From Devosia sp. (GTDB lineage: Bacteria; Pseudomonadota; Alphaproteobacteria; Rhizobiales; Devosiaceae), in the NCBI GenBank assembly GCA_026126125.1, contig JAHCJW010000019.1:1-34667 (forward strand): DNA of 34,667 bases, in the 5' to 3' direction. Made by a program: the position numbers and the translations under genes. Of this stretch, positions 7,766 to 16,986 are shown piece by piece. Each line of letters opens with the position of its first letter. The stretch's first letter is position 1. Under the pieces are notes generated by a model. That model had not been told where the DNA came from. It made no database searches and worked only from the letters and a program-made list of their open reading frames with translations.

Positions 7766-9373
7766 TTAGTGATCGCGCATATCGCGATAGGCGGCCTGCA
7801 AGCGGGAAAAGCTTTGGAAACGCCGGGCATGGGCGGCCCGATCCGGTTCGGAGGGGCTGACGATTTCATCGACGCGGGACATCGTCTTCATCGCCACTTG
7901 CAGGCTCGGCGCATGTCCCGAGGCCATGGCACCAAGCATGGCGGCGCCGAGCAGAACCGGCTCATCGGTTCTGACCGTGCCGATGTCGATATTGGCCGCA
8001 TCGGCCAGAAGCCTGCGCACCAGCCGGCTCCGCGCGGCGCCACCGCTGATCACCACGCTGTCGATGGTTACACCCTTGCCGGCCAGTGCCTCCAGAATTT
8101 GCCGCAGTCCGTAGCCGATGGACAGAACGCCCGCGATGTAAAGGCGGACCAGGCTTGCCTCATCTGCTTCCATTCCAAGCCCAGCCATGATCGCTCTGGC
8201 GGAAGGATCGGCAAAGGGGGCACGGTTGCCGATGAATTCAGGGACAATATGCATGCCCCTGACCCATTCAGCCGACGAAATTTCGGCAAGCACGCCCTGC
8301 GCGCGGCTTTCCAGCCATTGGGTCAGGCTCAGGCCCGCCTCGGCGGACATAAGTTGGGCCGCCGGGGCGAAGGGATGACAGAGAACGAGGTGATCGATGG
8401 CCGCGCCGGCAGCGGACTGGCCACCTTCATTCAGCCACAGACCGGGCAGGAGCGCCTCAAAATAGGGGCCCCAGACACCGGGGACGAAGGCCGGCTCGGC
8501 GGTGACATTGAGCGTACACGCCGAGGTGCCGAACACATAGGCAAGCCGCGCTCCGATATCGCCGGCAAGGCCCTCTGCCCCAAGTGTACCAATGGCGCCC
8601 GCATGCGCATCGATCATGCCGACACCGACCGCCGTGCCCGGGATGAGCCCGAGTTCCGCCGCCGCCGCTTCGGTCAGGCCATTTGCCAGTGGGGTTCCGG
8701 GAGCGGTCACGCTGGAGCCGATCCTCGCAAAGTCGTTTCCGGCCAGCACACCCAGGCCGATCGTTTCGAAATAGTCGCGGTCCCACCGCTTCTCATGGGC
8801 CAGATAGGTCCATTTGCAGGTTAGCGTGCATGTGGACCGCGTGAGACTGCCGGTGGCCCGGAAGGTCAAGAAATCCGCCAGATCAAGAAAATGGCGCGCC
8901 CGGTCGAGAGTTTGAGGAAGGTGACGGGACAGCCAGAGGATCTTTGGCGTCTCCATTTCCGGAGAAATTCTCCCTCCCACGTAATCAAGCACACCGGACC
9001 CGGATCCATTGATCTCTTCGGCCTCGTCCTGCGCCCGCTGATCCATCCACAGAATGATGTTGCGATCATCATCGCCATCGCTGTTCACCGCGACGGGGCG
9101 CCCCTCTCCATCGAGAACCACAAGCGAACAGGTTGCGTCAAACCCGATGCCGGCAATGGCTTCGGCCGCGAGGCCGGCAATCTGAAGGCTCTCCTTCACA
9201 GCCTCACAGACCGCCTGCCAGATATCGCGGCTCGATTGCTCGGCATGCAGGGGTTCGGGCCGCCAGGTTCGGATTGGCCGGCTCGCGGCTGCGAGGCTGT
9301 TGCCATGGGCGTCGAAAATGCCGGCGCGGGCAGAGCCGGTGCCGACGTCTATGCCGATGAAGCAGGGCATCAT
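7766..9373 (-). CDS. FGGY-family pentulose kinase (probable D-ribulokinase)
   Basis: This 535-residue sugar kinase of the FGGY superfamily is predicted to phosphorylate a ketopentose such as D-ribulose at O-5 with ATP. The N-terminal phosphate-binding loop is IGIDVGTGSARAGIF. The family-typical ILWMDQRAQDEAEEIN segment holds the substrate Asp region, and GVGMIDAHAGAIGTLGAEG carries the catalytic-base Asp. The C-terminal ATP-binding region has VVISGGAARSRLVRRLLAD and PVLLGAAMLGA. Length and motifs fit the pentulose-kinase branch (FGGY/YDR109C-like) better than xylulokinase or glycerol kinase. An AGGA lies 6 bp upstream of the start. The ribitol-dehydrogenase-like SDR 8 bp upstream would supply D-ribulose, so the product would be D-ribulose 5-phosphate for the pentose phosphate pathway. 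Confidence 0.87.
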   Translation of the reverse strand: MMPCFIGIDVGTGSARAGIFDAHGNSLAAASRPIRTWRPEPLHAEQSSRDIWQAVCEAVKESLQIAGLAAEAIAGIGFDATCSLVVLDGEGRPVAVNSDGDDDRNIILWMDQRAQDEAEEINGSGSGVLDYVGGRISPEMETPKILWLSRHLPQTLDRARHFLDLADFLTFRATGSLTRSTCTLTCKWTYLAHEKRWDRDYFETIGLGVLAGNDFARIGSSVTAPGTPLANGLTEAAAAELGLIPGTAVGVGMIDAHAGAIGTLGAEGLAGDIGARLAYVFGTSACTLNVTAEPAFVPGVWGPYFEALLPGLWLNEGGQSAAGAAIDHLVLCHPFAPAAQLMSAEAGLSLTQWLESRAQGVLAEISSAEWVRGMHIVPEFIGNRAPFADPSARAIMAGLGMEADEASLVRLYIAGVLSIGYGLRQILEALAGKGVTIDSVVISGGAARSRLVRRLLADAANIDIGTVRTDEPVLLGAAMLGAMASGHAPSLQVAMKTMSRVDEIVSPSEPDRAAHARRFQSFSRLQAAYRDMRDH

Positions 9374-9381
9374 GAGCTGTC

Positions 9382-10110
9382 CTATAGATCGAGGCTGCGC
9401 GGCACGATGACGAGGTCACGAATGGTGACCATCGGGTTGCGCGTGAGCATGAACATCACAGCTTCGGCGACTTCATCGGCCTGCATCAGACTGCCAGTGG
9501 CCAGCGCCTCTTCCAGCTTGGCCTTGGGCCAGTCATCGATCAGCGGGGTCACGACCGGGCCGGGCAGCACCGCGCCAACCCGGATGCCTTTTTCGGCAAC
9601 CTGCCGGCGAACGGTGTGAACAAAGGCCTGAACAGCGTGTTTCGAGGCCGTGTAGATCGGCTCCCACAGCACCGGCACCACGCCGGCCACCGAAGAGGTG
9701 ACGACGATATCGCCGGAACCGCGCTCCGCCATGTGGCCGATCACCGCGTGAACGGAACGAAACACCGCATTGATATTGAGGTTGAGCATCCGATCCCAGG
9801 CATCGGGATCGCCCTCGACGATTGGGCCGCCCACATAGGCCCCCGCATTGGCGTGGAAGATATCGAGCGTGTCGGTGTGTTGCAGAATACGGGGCAGCAT
9901 GCTCGCCACACTCTGAGGCTGCAGCAGATCGACCTCGAGGGGAATAGCCAGCTCGCCCAGTTCGGCGGCCGAGCGTTTCAGGGCCTCGCCATTGCGGTCC
10001 ACCAGAAAAGTCCGGACCCCGGCAGCGACGAGATGCCTGGCGCATTCAAGGCCAATACCCGATCCCGCGCCAGTGATTGCCGCGCTCTTGCCCGCCAGAT
10101 TTTGTGCCAT
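9382..10110 (-). CDS. SDR oxidoreductase, probable ribitol 2-dehydrogenase
   Basis: This 242-residue short-chain dehydrogenase is predicted to oxidise a pentitol to a ketopentose with NAD+. Motifs are TGAGSGIG (cofactor loop, residues about 14-21), FHANAGAY (a variant NAG motif), the catalytic Ser in [11 protein letters not shown], and [11 protein letters not shown] with active-site Tyr and Lys. The segments [20 protein letters not shown] and [20 protein letters not shown] match my memory of rhizobial ribitol 2-dehydrogenases, and the adjacent pentulose kinase supports this. The ATG at 10110 begins the proper SDR N-terminus. The frame is open much further upstream, but that part overlaps the ABC ATPase in another frame and is not SDR sequence. 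The actual polyol is inferred. Confidence 0.83.
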   Translation of the reverse strand: MAQNLAGKSAAITGAGSGIGLECARHLVAAGVRTFLVDRNGEALKRSAAELGELAIPLEVDLLQPQSVASMLPRILQHTDTLDIFHANAGAYVGGPIVEGDPDAWDRMLNLNINAVFRSVHAVIGHMAERGSGDIVVTSSVAGVVPVLWEPIYTASKHAVQAFVHTVRRQVAEKGIRVGAVLPGPVVTPLIDDWPKAKLEEALATGSLMQADEVAEAVMFMLTRNPMVTIRDLVIVPRSLDL

Positions 10111-10124
10111 TGTCGTTATTGTTC

Positions 10125-11189
10125 CTAGTTTTTGGTGTCGGCGGGGAAAAGATGAATGTCTTCCGCGGCAAAGAAGAGCGTGACGCTCTGGTCCAAGCGC
10201 AGATCCGCATTGCCGGGCAGTACGGCGATAAGGGTCTTGCCGCCGGGCAGAAGCAGATTGATGACCGTCTCCGGCCCCATGCGTTCGATGAGCGAAACCT
10301 GACCGCTGAAGCTGAAAGGTCCGGCATTGAGCGAGAGGGCCTGTGGGCGGAGGCCGAAAATAGCAGCGCCGGGAGCTGAGACGCGTCTTGCCGGAACCGA
10401 AACCGGCACTCCAAGAAGATCGAGCGTGGCCATTGCGCCGTCGAGCGCGGTCACACGCGTCTCGAACAGGTTCATCTTGGGCGAACCGATGAACCCGGCA
10501 ACGAACGGATTGCACGGGTTCTCGTAAAGCTCCATCGGCGCGCCGACCTGCTGCACAAGGCCGCCATTGAGCACGACGATCTTGTCGGCCAGCGTCATCG
10601 CCTCGACCTGATCGTGGGTGACGTAGATCATGGTGGCGGCAAAATCGCGGTGGAGCTTGGCGATTTCGGCTCGTGTGTCCATGCGCAGGGCGGCATCCAG
10701 ATTGGACAGCGGCTCGTCGAACAGGAAGATCGAGGGCTGCCGGACGATGGCGCGGCCAATGGCGACACGCTGGCGCTGTCCACCGGAAAGCTGACTGGGC
10801 TTGCGCTCCAGCAGGTGATCGAGCTGCAGGATTTTTGCCGCCTGATTCACCTTCTCCTCGATCTCGGCCTTAGGGGTTTTGCGCAGAGAAAGGCTGAAGC
10901 CCATATTCTGGGCGACGGTGAGGTGCGGATAGAGCGCATAGCTCTGGAACACCATGGCAATGCCACGATCGCGGGAGGGCACGTCATTGCTGACCTTGCC
11001 ATTGAGTTCGAGCGTGCCGACGCTGATCTCGTCCAGCCCGGCGATCAGCCGCAGAAGGGTGGACTTGCCGCATCCGGAGGGCCCCACGAACACGACGAAT
11101 TCGCCATCCTCAATGTCCAGATCGACGCCTTTGATGACGTCCACCCCAGCAAAATTCTTCTTGATGCCGCTCAGCTTCAAACGAGCCAT
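10125..11189 (-). CDS. Sugar/polyol ABC transporter ATP-binding protein (UgpC/MsmK type)
   Basis: This 354-residue importer ATPase would power the polyol transporter encoded in the same operon. It has Walker [10 protein letters not shown] (residues 36-44), the Q-loop in [17 protein letters not shown], the ABC signature [14 protein letters not shown], Walker [13 protein letters not shown] and the H-loop [13 protein letters not shown]-terminal regulatory domain of the TOBE/MalK type follows (about 235-354, IFGLRPQAL and related segments). AGGAGA lies ahead of the ATG at 11189. It follows the FAD oxidoreductase gene by 57 bp and precedes the SDR by 14 bp. The dimer would couple to the two permeases encoded at 14098-15793. 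Confidence 0.93.
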   Translation of the reverse strand: MARLKLSGIKKNFAGVDVIKGVDLDIEDGEFVVFVGPSGCGKSTLLRLIAGLDEISVGTLELNGKVSNDVPSRDRGIAMVFQSYALYPHLTVAQNMGFSLSLRKTPKAEIEEKVNQAAKILQLDHLLERKPSQLSGGQRQRVAIGRAIVRQPSIFLFDEPLSNLDAALRMDTRAEIAKLHRDFAATMIYVTHDQVEAMTLADKIVVLNGGLVQQVGAPMELYENPCNPFVAGFIGSPKMNLFETRVTALDGAMATLDLLGVPVSVPARRVSAPGAAIFGLRPQALSLNAGPFSFSGQVSLIERMGPETVINLLLPGGKTLIAVLPGNADLRLDQSVTLFFAAEDIHLFPADTKN

Positions 11190-11246
11190 GGCTTATCTCC
11201 TGTCGCAACACGCAAAACCGGGGGCCGGAGCCCCCGGTATGGGCCA

Positions 11247-12683
11247 TCAGGCCGGAACGGATACGTGTTCGGTCTCGGGCGTCAGGCGCTCGCCCTCCAG
11301 CCCGCGCAGATAGGCGCCCTTTTCAAGCAATTGCCGGCGCAATTGGTGGGCATCGACCTCGGCCGGCCGAATGTCCTGGCTGACCGCAATGGCAGCGGCG
11401 CGGCCGGCGGCTTCACCCATCGCCATGCAGGTGGCCATGACGCGGATGGCGCCCATGGCTTCGTGGGTTGCCGAGATGGAGCGCCCGGCCACGATGAGGT
11501 TGTCGATATTCTGGGGCAGCAGCGAGCGGTAGGGAATGTCGTAACAGTCGCCGCACCAGATCAGGGTGCAGCCTTCATCGCCAGGGCGATGGATATCGAT
11601 CGGATAGGAGGCCACGGCGATGGCGTCGGGGAAGTGGCGGCAACCCAGAACGTCCTGCTCGTTCATCGTGTAGAGCCCCACGATGCGCCTTGTCTCGCGA
11701 ATGCCCAGGAACGGGGCGGTTCGGGCGAAATGGGCATCTTCAAAGCCGGGCACGTAATTGATCAGATATTCGATGATGTCATCAATCTGACGGCGACCGA
11801 TGATTTCGCCCTCGGTCAGCGACCGCGCATCCGTGCCGTCCGTGCCGGCAACGCGGGTCATGTTGATCCAGACCTCACCCTTTTTGAGGCCGGTGATGAT
11901 GATGGTGCGCTCGTTCGGAATGTCGAGATTGCGCTCGGCCCGCGCCTTGGCGATCAGCTCGCGCAGGCCGACCACGATGAACTGGTTGTTCTGGCCGAAA
12001 TATTCGGCGGGAATGAAATCGGTGAGATAGGTGCGCTTTTCCACGGCGATGGAGGTGCGCAGCTTTTCGGTATCGACATTGGCCAGGCAGAACATCAGCG
12101 TCGGCGGCTGCATACCGCCGTTCTCATTGCCCTTTTCAGTGCCGACGCCGGCACGGTAGGCCACATCGGCATCGCCGGTGCAGTCGATGACGATCTTGCC
12201 GACAACAGCGCTGCGGCCGCTCTTGCTCTCGGTGACGACGCCGCGAATGGTGCGTTCGTCATCGCTCATGATGACGCCGGCCACGAAGGTGTAGAACTGC
12301 ACGTCCACCCCGGCTTCGGTCAGCATCTCGAGGCCGACGGTCTTGACTGCTTCGGGCTCGACCAAAGTGATGCCCATATGCAGCGGACATGGACGATGCT
12401 CGGAGGCCGCGTCACGCTCCTTGAGGCGGTCGATGAATTTCTGCGGCAGGCCGTAAATGACCTGGTTGCCCTTCTGCCCCAGAAAGCCCAGAACCGGCAG
12501 GCCGATGGTCATGTTTCCACCCACAAAGCTGCGGCTTTCGAGCAGGCCCACCTTCATGCCGTCTTCGGCAGCAGCCAGCGCCGCGGTGAGGCCGGATGGG
12601 CCACCCCCCACGACGAGAACATCATATTCGGCTGCAACAGGGATTTCGCGCGCGGGTTCGGTAAAGCTGAGGGGCGTGGACAT
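11247..12683 (-). CDS. FAD-dependent oxidoreductase (FAD_oxidored family)
   Basis: This flavoprotein of about 478 residues has an N-terminal dinucleotide-binding site, YDVLVVGGGPSGLTAALAAA, followed by LLESRSFVGGNM. That pattern is typical of the FAD_oxidored/FAD-dependent family with fumarate-reductase-like folds. Further family features are IVIDCTGDADVAYRAG in the middle and the C-terminal FAD-binding stretch LIVAGRSISATHEAMGAIRV. The ATG at 12683 is chosen, with AGGA upstream. An in-frame TTG at 12689 is the alternative. It lies between the binding-protein and ATPase genes of the polyol transporter, an unusual place for an enzyme. It probably oxidises a transported polyol or a derivative, but its substrate and electron acceptor cannot be told. 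No signal peptide is seen, so it should be cytoplasmic. Confidence 0.85.
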   Translation of the reverse strand: MSTPLSFTEPAREIPVAAEYDVLVVGGGPSGLTAALAAAEDGMKVGLLESRSFVGGNMTIGLPVLGFLGQKGNQVIYGLPQKFIDRLKERDAASEHRPCPLHMGITLVEPEAVKTVGLEMLTEAGVDVQFYTFVAGVIMSDDERTIRGVVTESKSGRSAVVGKIVIDCTGDADVAYRAGVGTEKGNENGGMQPPTLMFCLANVDTEKLRTSIAVEKRTYLTDFIPAEYFGQNNQFIVVGLRELIAKARAERNLDIPNERTIIITGLKKGEVWINMTRVAGTDGTDARSLTEGEIIGRRQIDDIIEYLINYVPGFEDAHFARTAPFLGIRETRRIVGLYTMNEQDVLGCRHFPDAIAVASYPIDIHRPGDEGCTLIWCGDCYDIPYRSLLPQNIDNLIVAGRSISATHEAMGAIRVMATCMAMGEAAGRAAAIAVSQDIRPAEVDAHQLRRQLLEKGAYLRGLEGERLTPETEHVSVPA

Positions 12684-12752
12684 GATCAAATCCTGAAATC
12701 GGGGAGCGTCAGAAGTGCGCTGGAGACGGAATTCCGCCTCCAGCGATTAGCG

Positions 12753-14036
12753 TCAGGCCGGCAGAAGCGGCTGAATGCGCGACTGGATCGCGGCCACCGC
12801 ATCGGCGGGAGACTTGCGGCCCAGAACCGTGAGCTGAACCTCTTCGAGGAACAATTGCTGCGCGCGCGCGGCCTCGCCAAAGGGCGGGAACGCGCCACGC
12901 GCATTGGCCAGAACCTCGGATTCAATGTGGGCGAAATCGTTCTTGCTGGTCAGTTCGGGATCAAGGAAGGTCGAGACACGCGCCGGCCCGTTGCCATTCA
13001 GCGCCATGCCCAACGTATTCTTCCTTGAGGAAACCTCCTTGATATAGCTCCAGGCCAGCTCCTTATCGACCGCATTGGCCGGGATGGTCATGGCCCAGGC
13101 TTCGACGACCGAGGACATCGCGGTGTCGGCCGCAAGGGTTTCCGAACCGGGGAAAGCCGTGACCTTGATCTTGCCGGCATATTCGGTCAGCGCGGGATCT
13201 GCGAGCTGGCCCATGCGGGCGAAGGGCAGCACGGAATAGGCGGCGCGGCCCTGCTGCATCCAGGTGAGGAGCTCTTCGCCCTTGTTGGTCGCATAGCTGC
13301 GCGGCAGCGCGCCACGCGAGAACATGTCGGCCAGCACCGTCAGGGCCTTTTCCATCGCCGCCGGATCGGGCAGCAGGGTGAAATCCTGGCTGATATAATC
13401 CCCGCCAAAGGCACGCGCGAACATCACCGGGAACACGGCAAGATCGGAGGCGAGAATCATGCCGGTCGCCCTGCCCTTTGCCGAGATGGCAACGCATTGC
13501 TCGACCAGTTCTTCCAGCGTCTTGGCCGGGCCATCGAACCCGGCATCGGCCAGCAATTCTTCGTTGTAGAACAGACCCTGGGTTGCCGTGCGGACCGGGA
13601 TGCCAATCAACCGGCCATCAATGGTCATGCCCTGAACGAGGCCCGGCGCGATATCGTCGAAATCTTCGATCGGATCGGCATCCTGATAGGCCCGCAAGTC
13701 CTCGAACAAGGTCGCGTTCTCGCTGGTCGGACGATTATCGACCATATAGCCGACGGAGAAATCGGTCTGGGCCAGGCTGGCTTCCCGGAACAGGCGATCC
13801 ATCAGGGGATTGGAGTCGAGCGTGGTGAACATCACGTCGGCATTGTTTTCGGCTTTCCAGGCCGCCAGCATATCTGCGTCACCTTCGCCCAGCGAGGTCT
13901 GGTGAACGCGGTGGCTCAGCACCTGCAAGGTCTTGCCCTGGGCGAAGGCCGGTCCGGCTGCCATCAAGGCGAGGCCGCTGACGGCGCCTCCAAGGAACGT
14001 GCGGCGGTTCAGGCGGAATGCGGTTTCATACGACAT
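12753..14036 (-). CDS. ABC transporter extracellular solute-binding protein, Tat-exported
   Basis: This 427-residue family-1-type binding protein captures the sugar or polyol in the periplasm. The N-terminus has a twin-arginine signal, LNRRTFLGGAVSGLALMAAG, with a likely signal-peptidase site after AFA-Q (around residue 32). The mature part shows the family features TLQVLSHRVHQTS, GIPVRTATQGLFYNEELLADAG and a tryptophan-containing hinge/ligand region (VVEAWAMTIP). GGGAGG lies upstream of the ATG at 14036. It sits 61 bp after the second permease gene and 69 bp before the FAD oxidoreductase gene on the same strand. Tat export of a sugar-binding protein means that it folds before export. Ligand identity is inferred only from the SDR/kinase pair downstream. 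Confidence 0.9.
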   Translation of the reverse strand: MSYETAFRLNRRTFLGGAVSGLALMAAGPAFAQGKTLQVLSHRVHQTSLGEGDADMLAAWKAENNADVMFTTLDSNPLMDRLFREASLAQTDFSVGYMVDNRPTSENATLFEDLRAYQDADPIEDFDDIAPGLVQGMTIDGRLIGIPVRTATQGLFYNEELLADAGFDGPAKTLEELVEQCVAISAKGRATGMILASDLAVFPVMFARAFGGDYISQDFTLLPDPAAMEKALTVLADMFSRGALPRSYATNKGEELLTWMQQGRAAYSVLPFARMGQLADPALTEYAGKIKVTAFPGSETLAADTAMSSVVEAWAMTIPANAVDKELAWSYIKEVSSRKNTLGMALNGNGPARVSTFLDPELTSKNDFAHIESEVLANARGAFPPFGEAARAQQLFLEEVQLTVLGRKSPADAVAAIQSRIQPLLPA

Positions 14037-14097
14037 GATAGTCCTCCCATTTACAGACTTTGGATTTTGCCGACCGGGCAGACCCGGCCGGACAGGC

Positions 14098-14931
14098 TCA
14101 TCCCTTGGTGGCGCCCGAAGTCAGGCCCGCCACCAGGTAGCGGTTCATGGCCATGACGAAGAGCAACACGGGAAGCAGTTGGACGGTGGAGGCGGCGAAC
14201 AGAACGCCCCAATCCACGCCCTCGATGGAGCCGATCATCTCCGAGATCACCAGGGGCGCGGTCTTGGCCCGGGTGCTGGTGAAGATGAAGGCGAAAAGAA
14301 ACTCGTTCCAGGCGAACACAACCACGAACACCGCCACCGCCAGAATGCCGGGCGCAGCCAGCGGCGTGATGACCTTCCACAGGATCACCGGCATGGTGGC
14401 GCCATCCATGGAGGCGGCTTCGTCCAGTTCACGCGGGATCTGATCGATGAAGGTGCGCATCAGCACCGTGCCCAGCGACACGAAGAACGTGGCGTAGAGC
14501 ACCGACAGGACGAAATGGGTATCGGCAAGACCCAGATTGTTGACGATCGGGAACAGCGGCAGCGTGACCACGATCGGAGGAATGAGCCGCACCGCGATCA
14601 GGAACACCAGCGAGGCATTGAGAAAGCGGCTTGAGGTGCGCGAATAGACATAGCCGGCACAGGTTGAGGCTATCACCGCGATAGAGGCGGCGCCGATGGT
14701 GACGATGGTCGAATTAAACAGGCCCTGAAAGAAGATGCTCCAGCGCTGCCACAGCGTCACATAGTGATCGAATGTCGGGGCGAACAGCCATTGCGGCGGC
14801 ACCGCGAAAATCTCCCGTCCCGGCTTGAAGGACGAGCTGATGATGAAAATGATCGGGAACAGCGACCAGAGCAGGATCATGACCACTGCCAGCGTCTTCC
14901 CCGCGTTTACGAGAAACCGTTCAAGCCGCAT
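14098..14931 (-). CDS. Carbohydrate ABC transporter permease (MalG type)
   Basis: This 277-residue inner-membrane permease has about six transmembrane helices, the first being TLAVVMILLWSLFPIIFIISSSF. The cytoplasmic coupling motif characteristic of binding-protein-dependent permeases is visible as DEAASMDGATMPVILWKVITPLAAPG (EAA loop). The C-terminal end FVMAMNRYLVAGLTSGATKG is typical of MalG-like proteins. Its start overlaps the end of the upstream permease gene by 11 bp, so synthesis of the two permeases is coupled. It would form the membrane channel with the MalF-type partner. Confidence 0.92.
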   Translation of the reverse strand: MRLERFLVNAGKTLAVVMILLWSLFPIIFIISSSFKPGREIFAVPPQWLFAPTFDHYVTLWQRWSIFFQGLFNSTIVTIGAASIAVIASTCAGYVYSRTSSRFLNASLVFLIAVRLIPPIVVTLPLFPIVNNLGLADTHFVLSVLYATFFVSLGTVLMRTFIDQIPRELDEAASMDGATMPVILWKVITPLAAPGILAVAVFVVVFAWNEFLFAFIFTSTRAKTAPLVISEMIGSIEGVDWGVLFAASTVQLLPVLLFVMAMNRYLVAGLTSGATKG

Positions 14932-15793
14932 TTTTTACCTGCCTGCGAAGAAGAAGGATGTAGCCGGAAGCGAGCAGCATGGAGACGGCCACCATGATCC
15001 AGGCCGTTGCCGAGGCAGGACCAAAGGCGCTGTAGGTGAAGGCTTCCTGATAGAGATAGACCGCGACGACTTCGGTGGTGCGCGCCGGGCCACCGCCGGT
15101 GAGCAGCCAGACCTCGGAAAACATGCGAAAAGCGAAGATGTAGCGAAAGAGCAGCGCCACAAGGATCGCCGGCCCCAGCAGTGGCATGGTTACCCGGCGA
15201 AAGCTTTGCAGGCGGGTCGCGCCATCAATACGCGCCGCCTCGTAGAGATCGGACGGCAGGGCCAGCCGCGCGGCGTAGAGGATGACGAAGGTGAAGGGCA
15301 AGTGCATCCAGATCGTCAGCACGGCGATCATGATCATGGCGTGGCTTGGCTCATATGACCATTCCAGCGCCGGAAGGCCGAGGGCGTTGAGAAGCACGGT
15401 GATCGGCCCCACCCCCTGGTCGAACAGGAACCGCCACATGGCCACGGCAACCACTTCGGACACCGCGTAAGGCGCGAGAACCGCAACGAGCAGAAAGCGC
15501 CGTCCCCACAGACCCGAGTTGAACAGCAGGGCCATGCCGAGCGCGATCAACAGCTCGAGATGGACCGCGACCACAACCAGAACGACCGTGTTCCACAAGG
15601 CGCTGTGAAAGCCCGGATCGCCGAGAACGCGGATATAGTTCTCGATGCCGACAAAGGTGGCCGCCTGGCCGTAGGTGGAGGCGTGAAAGCTGAGCCAGAC
15701 CACATAGATCGAGGGAATGACGATAACGCTGATCAGCAGCAATTGGGTCGGTGCCAGTAACGGCATCATGCGCCAAAGAGACGAGGTTTTCAT
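14921..15793 (-). CDS. Carbohydrate ABC transporter permease (MalF type)
   Basis: This 290-residue inner-membrane permease has about six transmembrane helices and the EAA coupling loop YEAARIDGATRLQSFRRVTMPLLGPA. The N-terminal hydrophobic segment (LLAPTQLLLISVIVIPSIYVVWLSF) and the motif WLLTGGGPARTTEVVAVYLYQEAF are typical of MalF-like sugar permeases. GGGAGAATT lies in front of the ATG at 15793. It is the first transporter gene after the LacI gene. The 145-bp gap between them contains a dispersed repeat and no obvious operator, so transcription probably reads through from the lacI promoter. Confidence 0.92.
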   Translation of the reverse strand: MKTSSLWRMMPLLAPTQLLLISVIVIPSIYVVWLSFHASTYGQAATFVGIENYIRVLGDPGFHSALWNTVVLVVVAVHLELLIALGMALLFNSGLWGRRFLLVAVLAPYAVSEVVAVAMWRFLFDQGVGPITVLLNALGLPALEWSYEPSHAMIMIAVLTIWMHLPFTFVILYAARLALPSDLYEAARIDGATRLQSFRRVTMPLLGPAILVALLFRYIFAFRMFSEVWLLTGGGPARTTEVVAVYLYQEAFTYSAFGPASATAWIMVAVSMLLASGYILLLRRQVKNAA

Positions 15794-15830
15794 GTAATTC
15801 TCCCACCGCCCGCATGGCAGGCGGCACCGA

Positions 15831-15930
15831 GAGCGGGGTGCGTTCTGTCGAACGCAAATTGCCGCTCCAATCCCTTGTTCACGCGTCGGATGACCCGAAA
15901 CCGCGAATACACTTTTCGGTCTGATCCTCT
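15831..15930. repeat. Dispersed intergenic repeat, family 1, decayed copy
   Basis: The left part (GAGCGGGGTGCGTTCTGTCG, then AACGCAAATTGCCGCTC) is nearly identical to 17129-17167 and forms nested stems: GCGTTC/GAACGC inside GAGCGG/CCGCTC. The right part (ACGCGTCGGATGACCCGAAA) is a weakened version of the 20-bp hairpin at 7548-7597. It lies between lacI and the first permease gene. Confidence 0.7.
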
Positions 15931-15938
15931 GGACATGT

Positions 15939-16943
15939 TCAGCCCAGACGCGCGACCGAGCTGCGCACCTGAAGGCTGGCTGGCAGCACGATGTTTTCCA
16001 TCCCGATTGCTTCGCCCTGGATGCGCGAAAACAGATGGCCCCACGCCCGGTCGGCGATCTCTTCGATGGGTTGCCGCACCGCCGTCAGCGGCACTTTTCG
16101 CGCCGTCATCCAGGCATAATCGTCAAAACCGATCAGCGAGACGGCATCGGGAATGTCGAGCCCGCGCCGCGCCAGCGCAGACAAGGCGGCCAGGGTGGTG
16201 ACGTTGGTCATGGCCACCAGAGCCGTGGGATTGGGATTTGTCTCGAGCCAGTCACACAGAATATCGGCGCCGCGCTCGTGATCGATGCCCACCTCGATGA
16301 TCTGAGGGGCCGCTGCGCCGCGACGGCGGCAGCTATCGGCCACCCCAGCGATACGTTCGCGGATCGGGCGGAAGGCGCTGACCGAGGAGGCAATGGCAAT
16401 GGATGTGTGGCCGTGATCGAGCAGGTGTTCGGCCGCCATGCACCCCGCCGCGTGGTTGTCCACGGTGACCGTATCGAAACCAAGACCATCCTGACCGACA
16501 CGGTCGACCAGCATGATGGGGAGCTTTCCCACTTCTCGGCACAGCAAGGCGGGAGGCGTATTGGTCGCGGGCACGGCAATGATGCCCGAAGGGCGCCACC
16601 CCATCAGCGCTTCCAGACGCGCCGCCTCGATATCGGGATCGTCCTGCGCCGACACGACAACGACCTGATAATCCTCTGCGGCGGCTAGGCTCTCAATGCG
16701 CGACACGAGAGAGGTGAAAAACGTGTCGTTGAAATTGGGGACGAGCACACCGATGACCTGGGTGCGGCCGGATCGCAATTGCGAGGCGGCGCGGTCCACC
16801 TGATAGTTCAGCTCGCGGGCAGCCTCATTGACGCGCGTCGCAAGATCGGCGGTGACCGCCTTTCGGCCGGTCAGAACATTGGACACCGTTGCAATGGAGA
16901 CGCCTGCGCGCTCCGCAACCTCCCTGATCGTCACTTTCGACAT
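15939..16943 (-). CDS. LacI-family transcriptional regulator of the polyol operon
   Basis: This 334-residue repressor has the LacI-type N-terminal helix-turn-helix VTIREVAERAGVSIATVSNVLTG (residues 4-26), a hinge helix (VDRAASQLRSGRTQVIGVLVPN) and a periplasmic-binding-protein-like effector domain ending in TAVRQPIEEIADRAWGHLF. It probably binds a sugar, polyol or sugar phosphate made from the transported substrate. Two TAAACGTTT(A/T) operator-like sites lie 12-43 bp upstream of its start, which suggests autoregulation and control of the co-oriented transporter and catabolic genes downstream. The effector is unknown. Confidence 0.92.
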   Translation of the reverse strand: MSKVTIREVAERAGVSIATVSNVLTGRKAVTADLATRVNEAARELNYQVDRAASQLRSGRTQVIGVLVPNFNDTFFTSLVSRIESLAAAEDYQVVVVSAQDDPDIEAARLEALMGWRPSGIIAVPATNTPPALLCREVGKLPIMLVDRVGQDGLGFDTVTVDNHAAGCMAAEHLLDHGHTSIAIASSVSAFRPIRERIAGVADSCRRRGAAAPQIIEVGIDHERGADILCDWLETNPNPTALVAMTNVTTLAALSALARRGLDIPDAVSLIGFDDYAWMTARKVPLTAVRQPIEEIADRAWGHLFSRIQGEAIGMENIVLPASLQVRSSVARLG

Positions 16944-16955
16944 TTATCTTGCCGT

Positions 16956-16986
16956 TAAACGTTTTTCTTCTTCTGTTAAACGTTTA
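16956..16986 (-). promoter_or_regulatory. Tandem LacI-type operators in front of lacI
   Basis: TAAACGTTTA at 16977-16986 is a perfect palindrome with the central CG typical of LacI-family operators. TAAACGTTTT at 16956-16965 matches it in nine of ten positions. The two centres are 21 bp apart, two helical turns, which would place two dimers on the same DNA face. The upstream site overlaps the proposed -10 box, and the downstream one ends 12 bp before the lacI start. Confidence 0.65.

Noticed and set aside
10111-10515. N-terminal extension of the ribitol-dehydrogenase-like SDR
   Set aside because: The frame is open but lies inside the ABC ATPase gene in another frame, and an SDR begins naturally at the ATG at 10110.
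10614-13028. An 804-codon open frame on the plus strand
   Set aside because: It runs antisense to the FAD oxidoreductase, ABC ATPase and binding-protein genes, which have clear motifs. Its translation is His/Gly/Asp-rich without any domain, as expected for a shadow frame in high-GC DNA.
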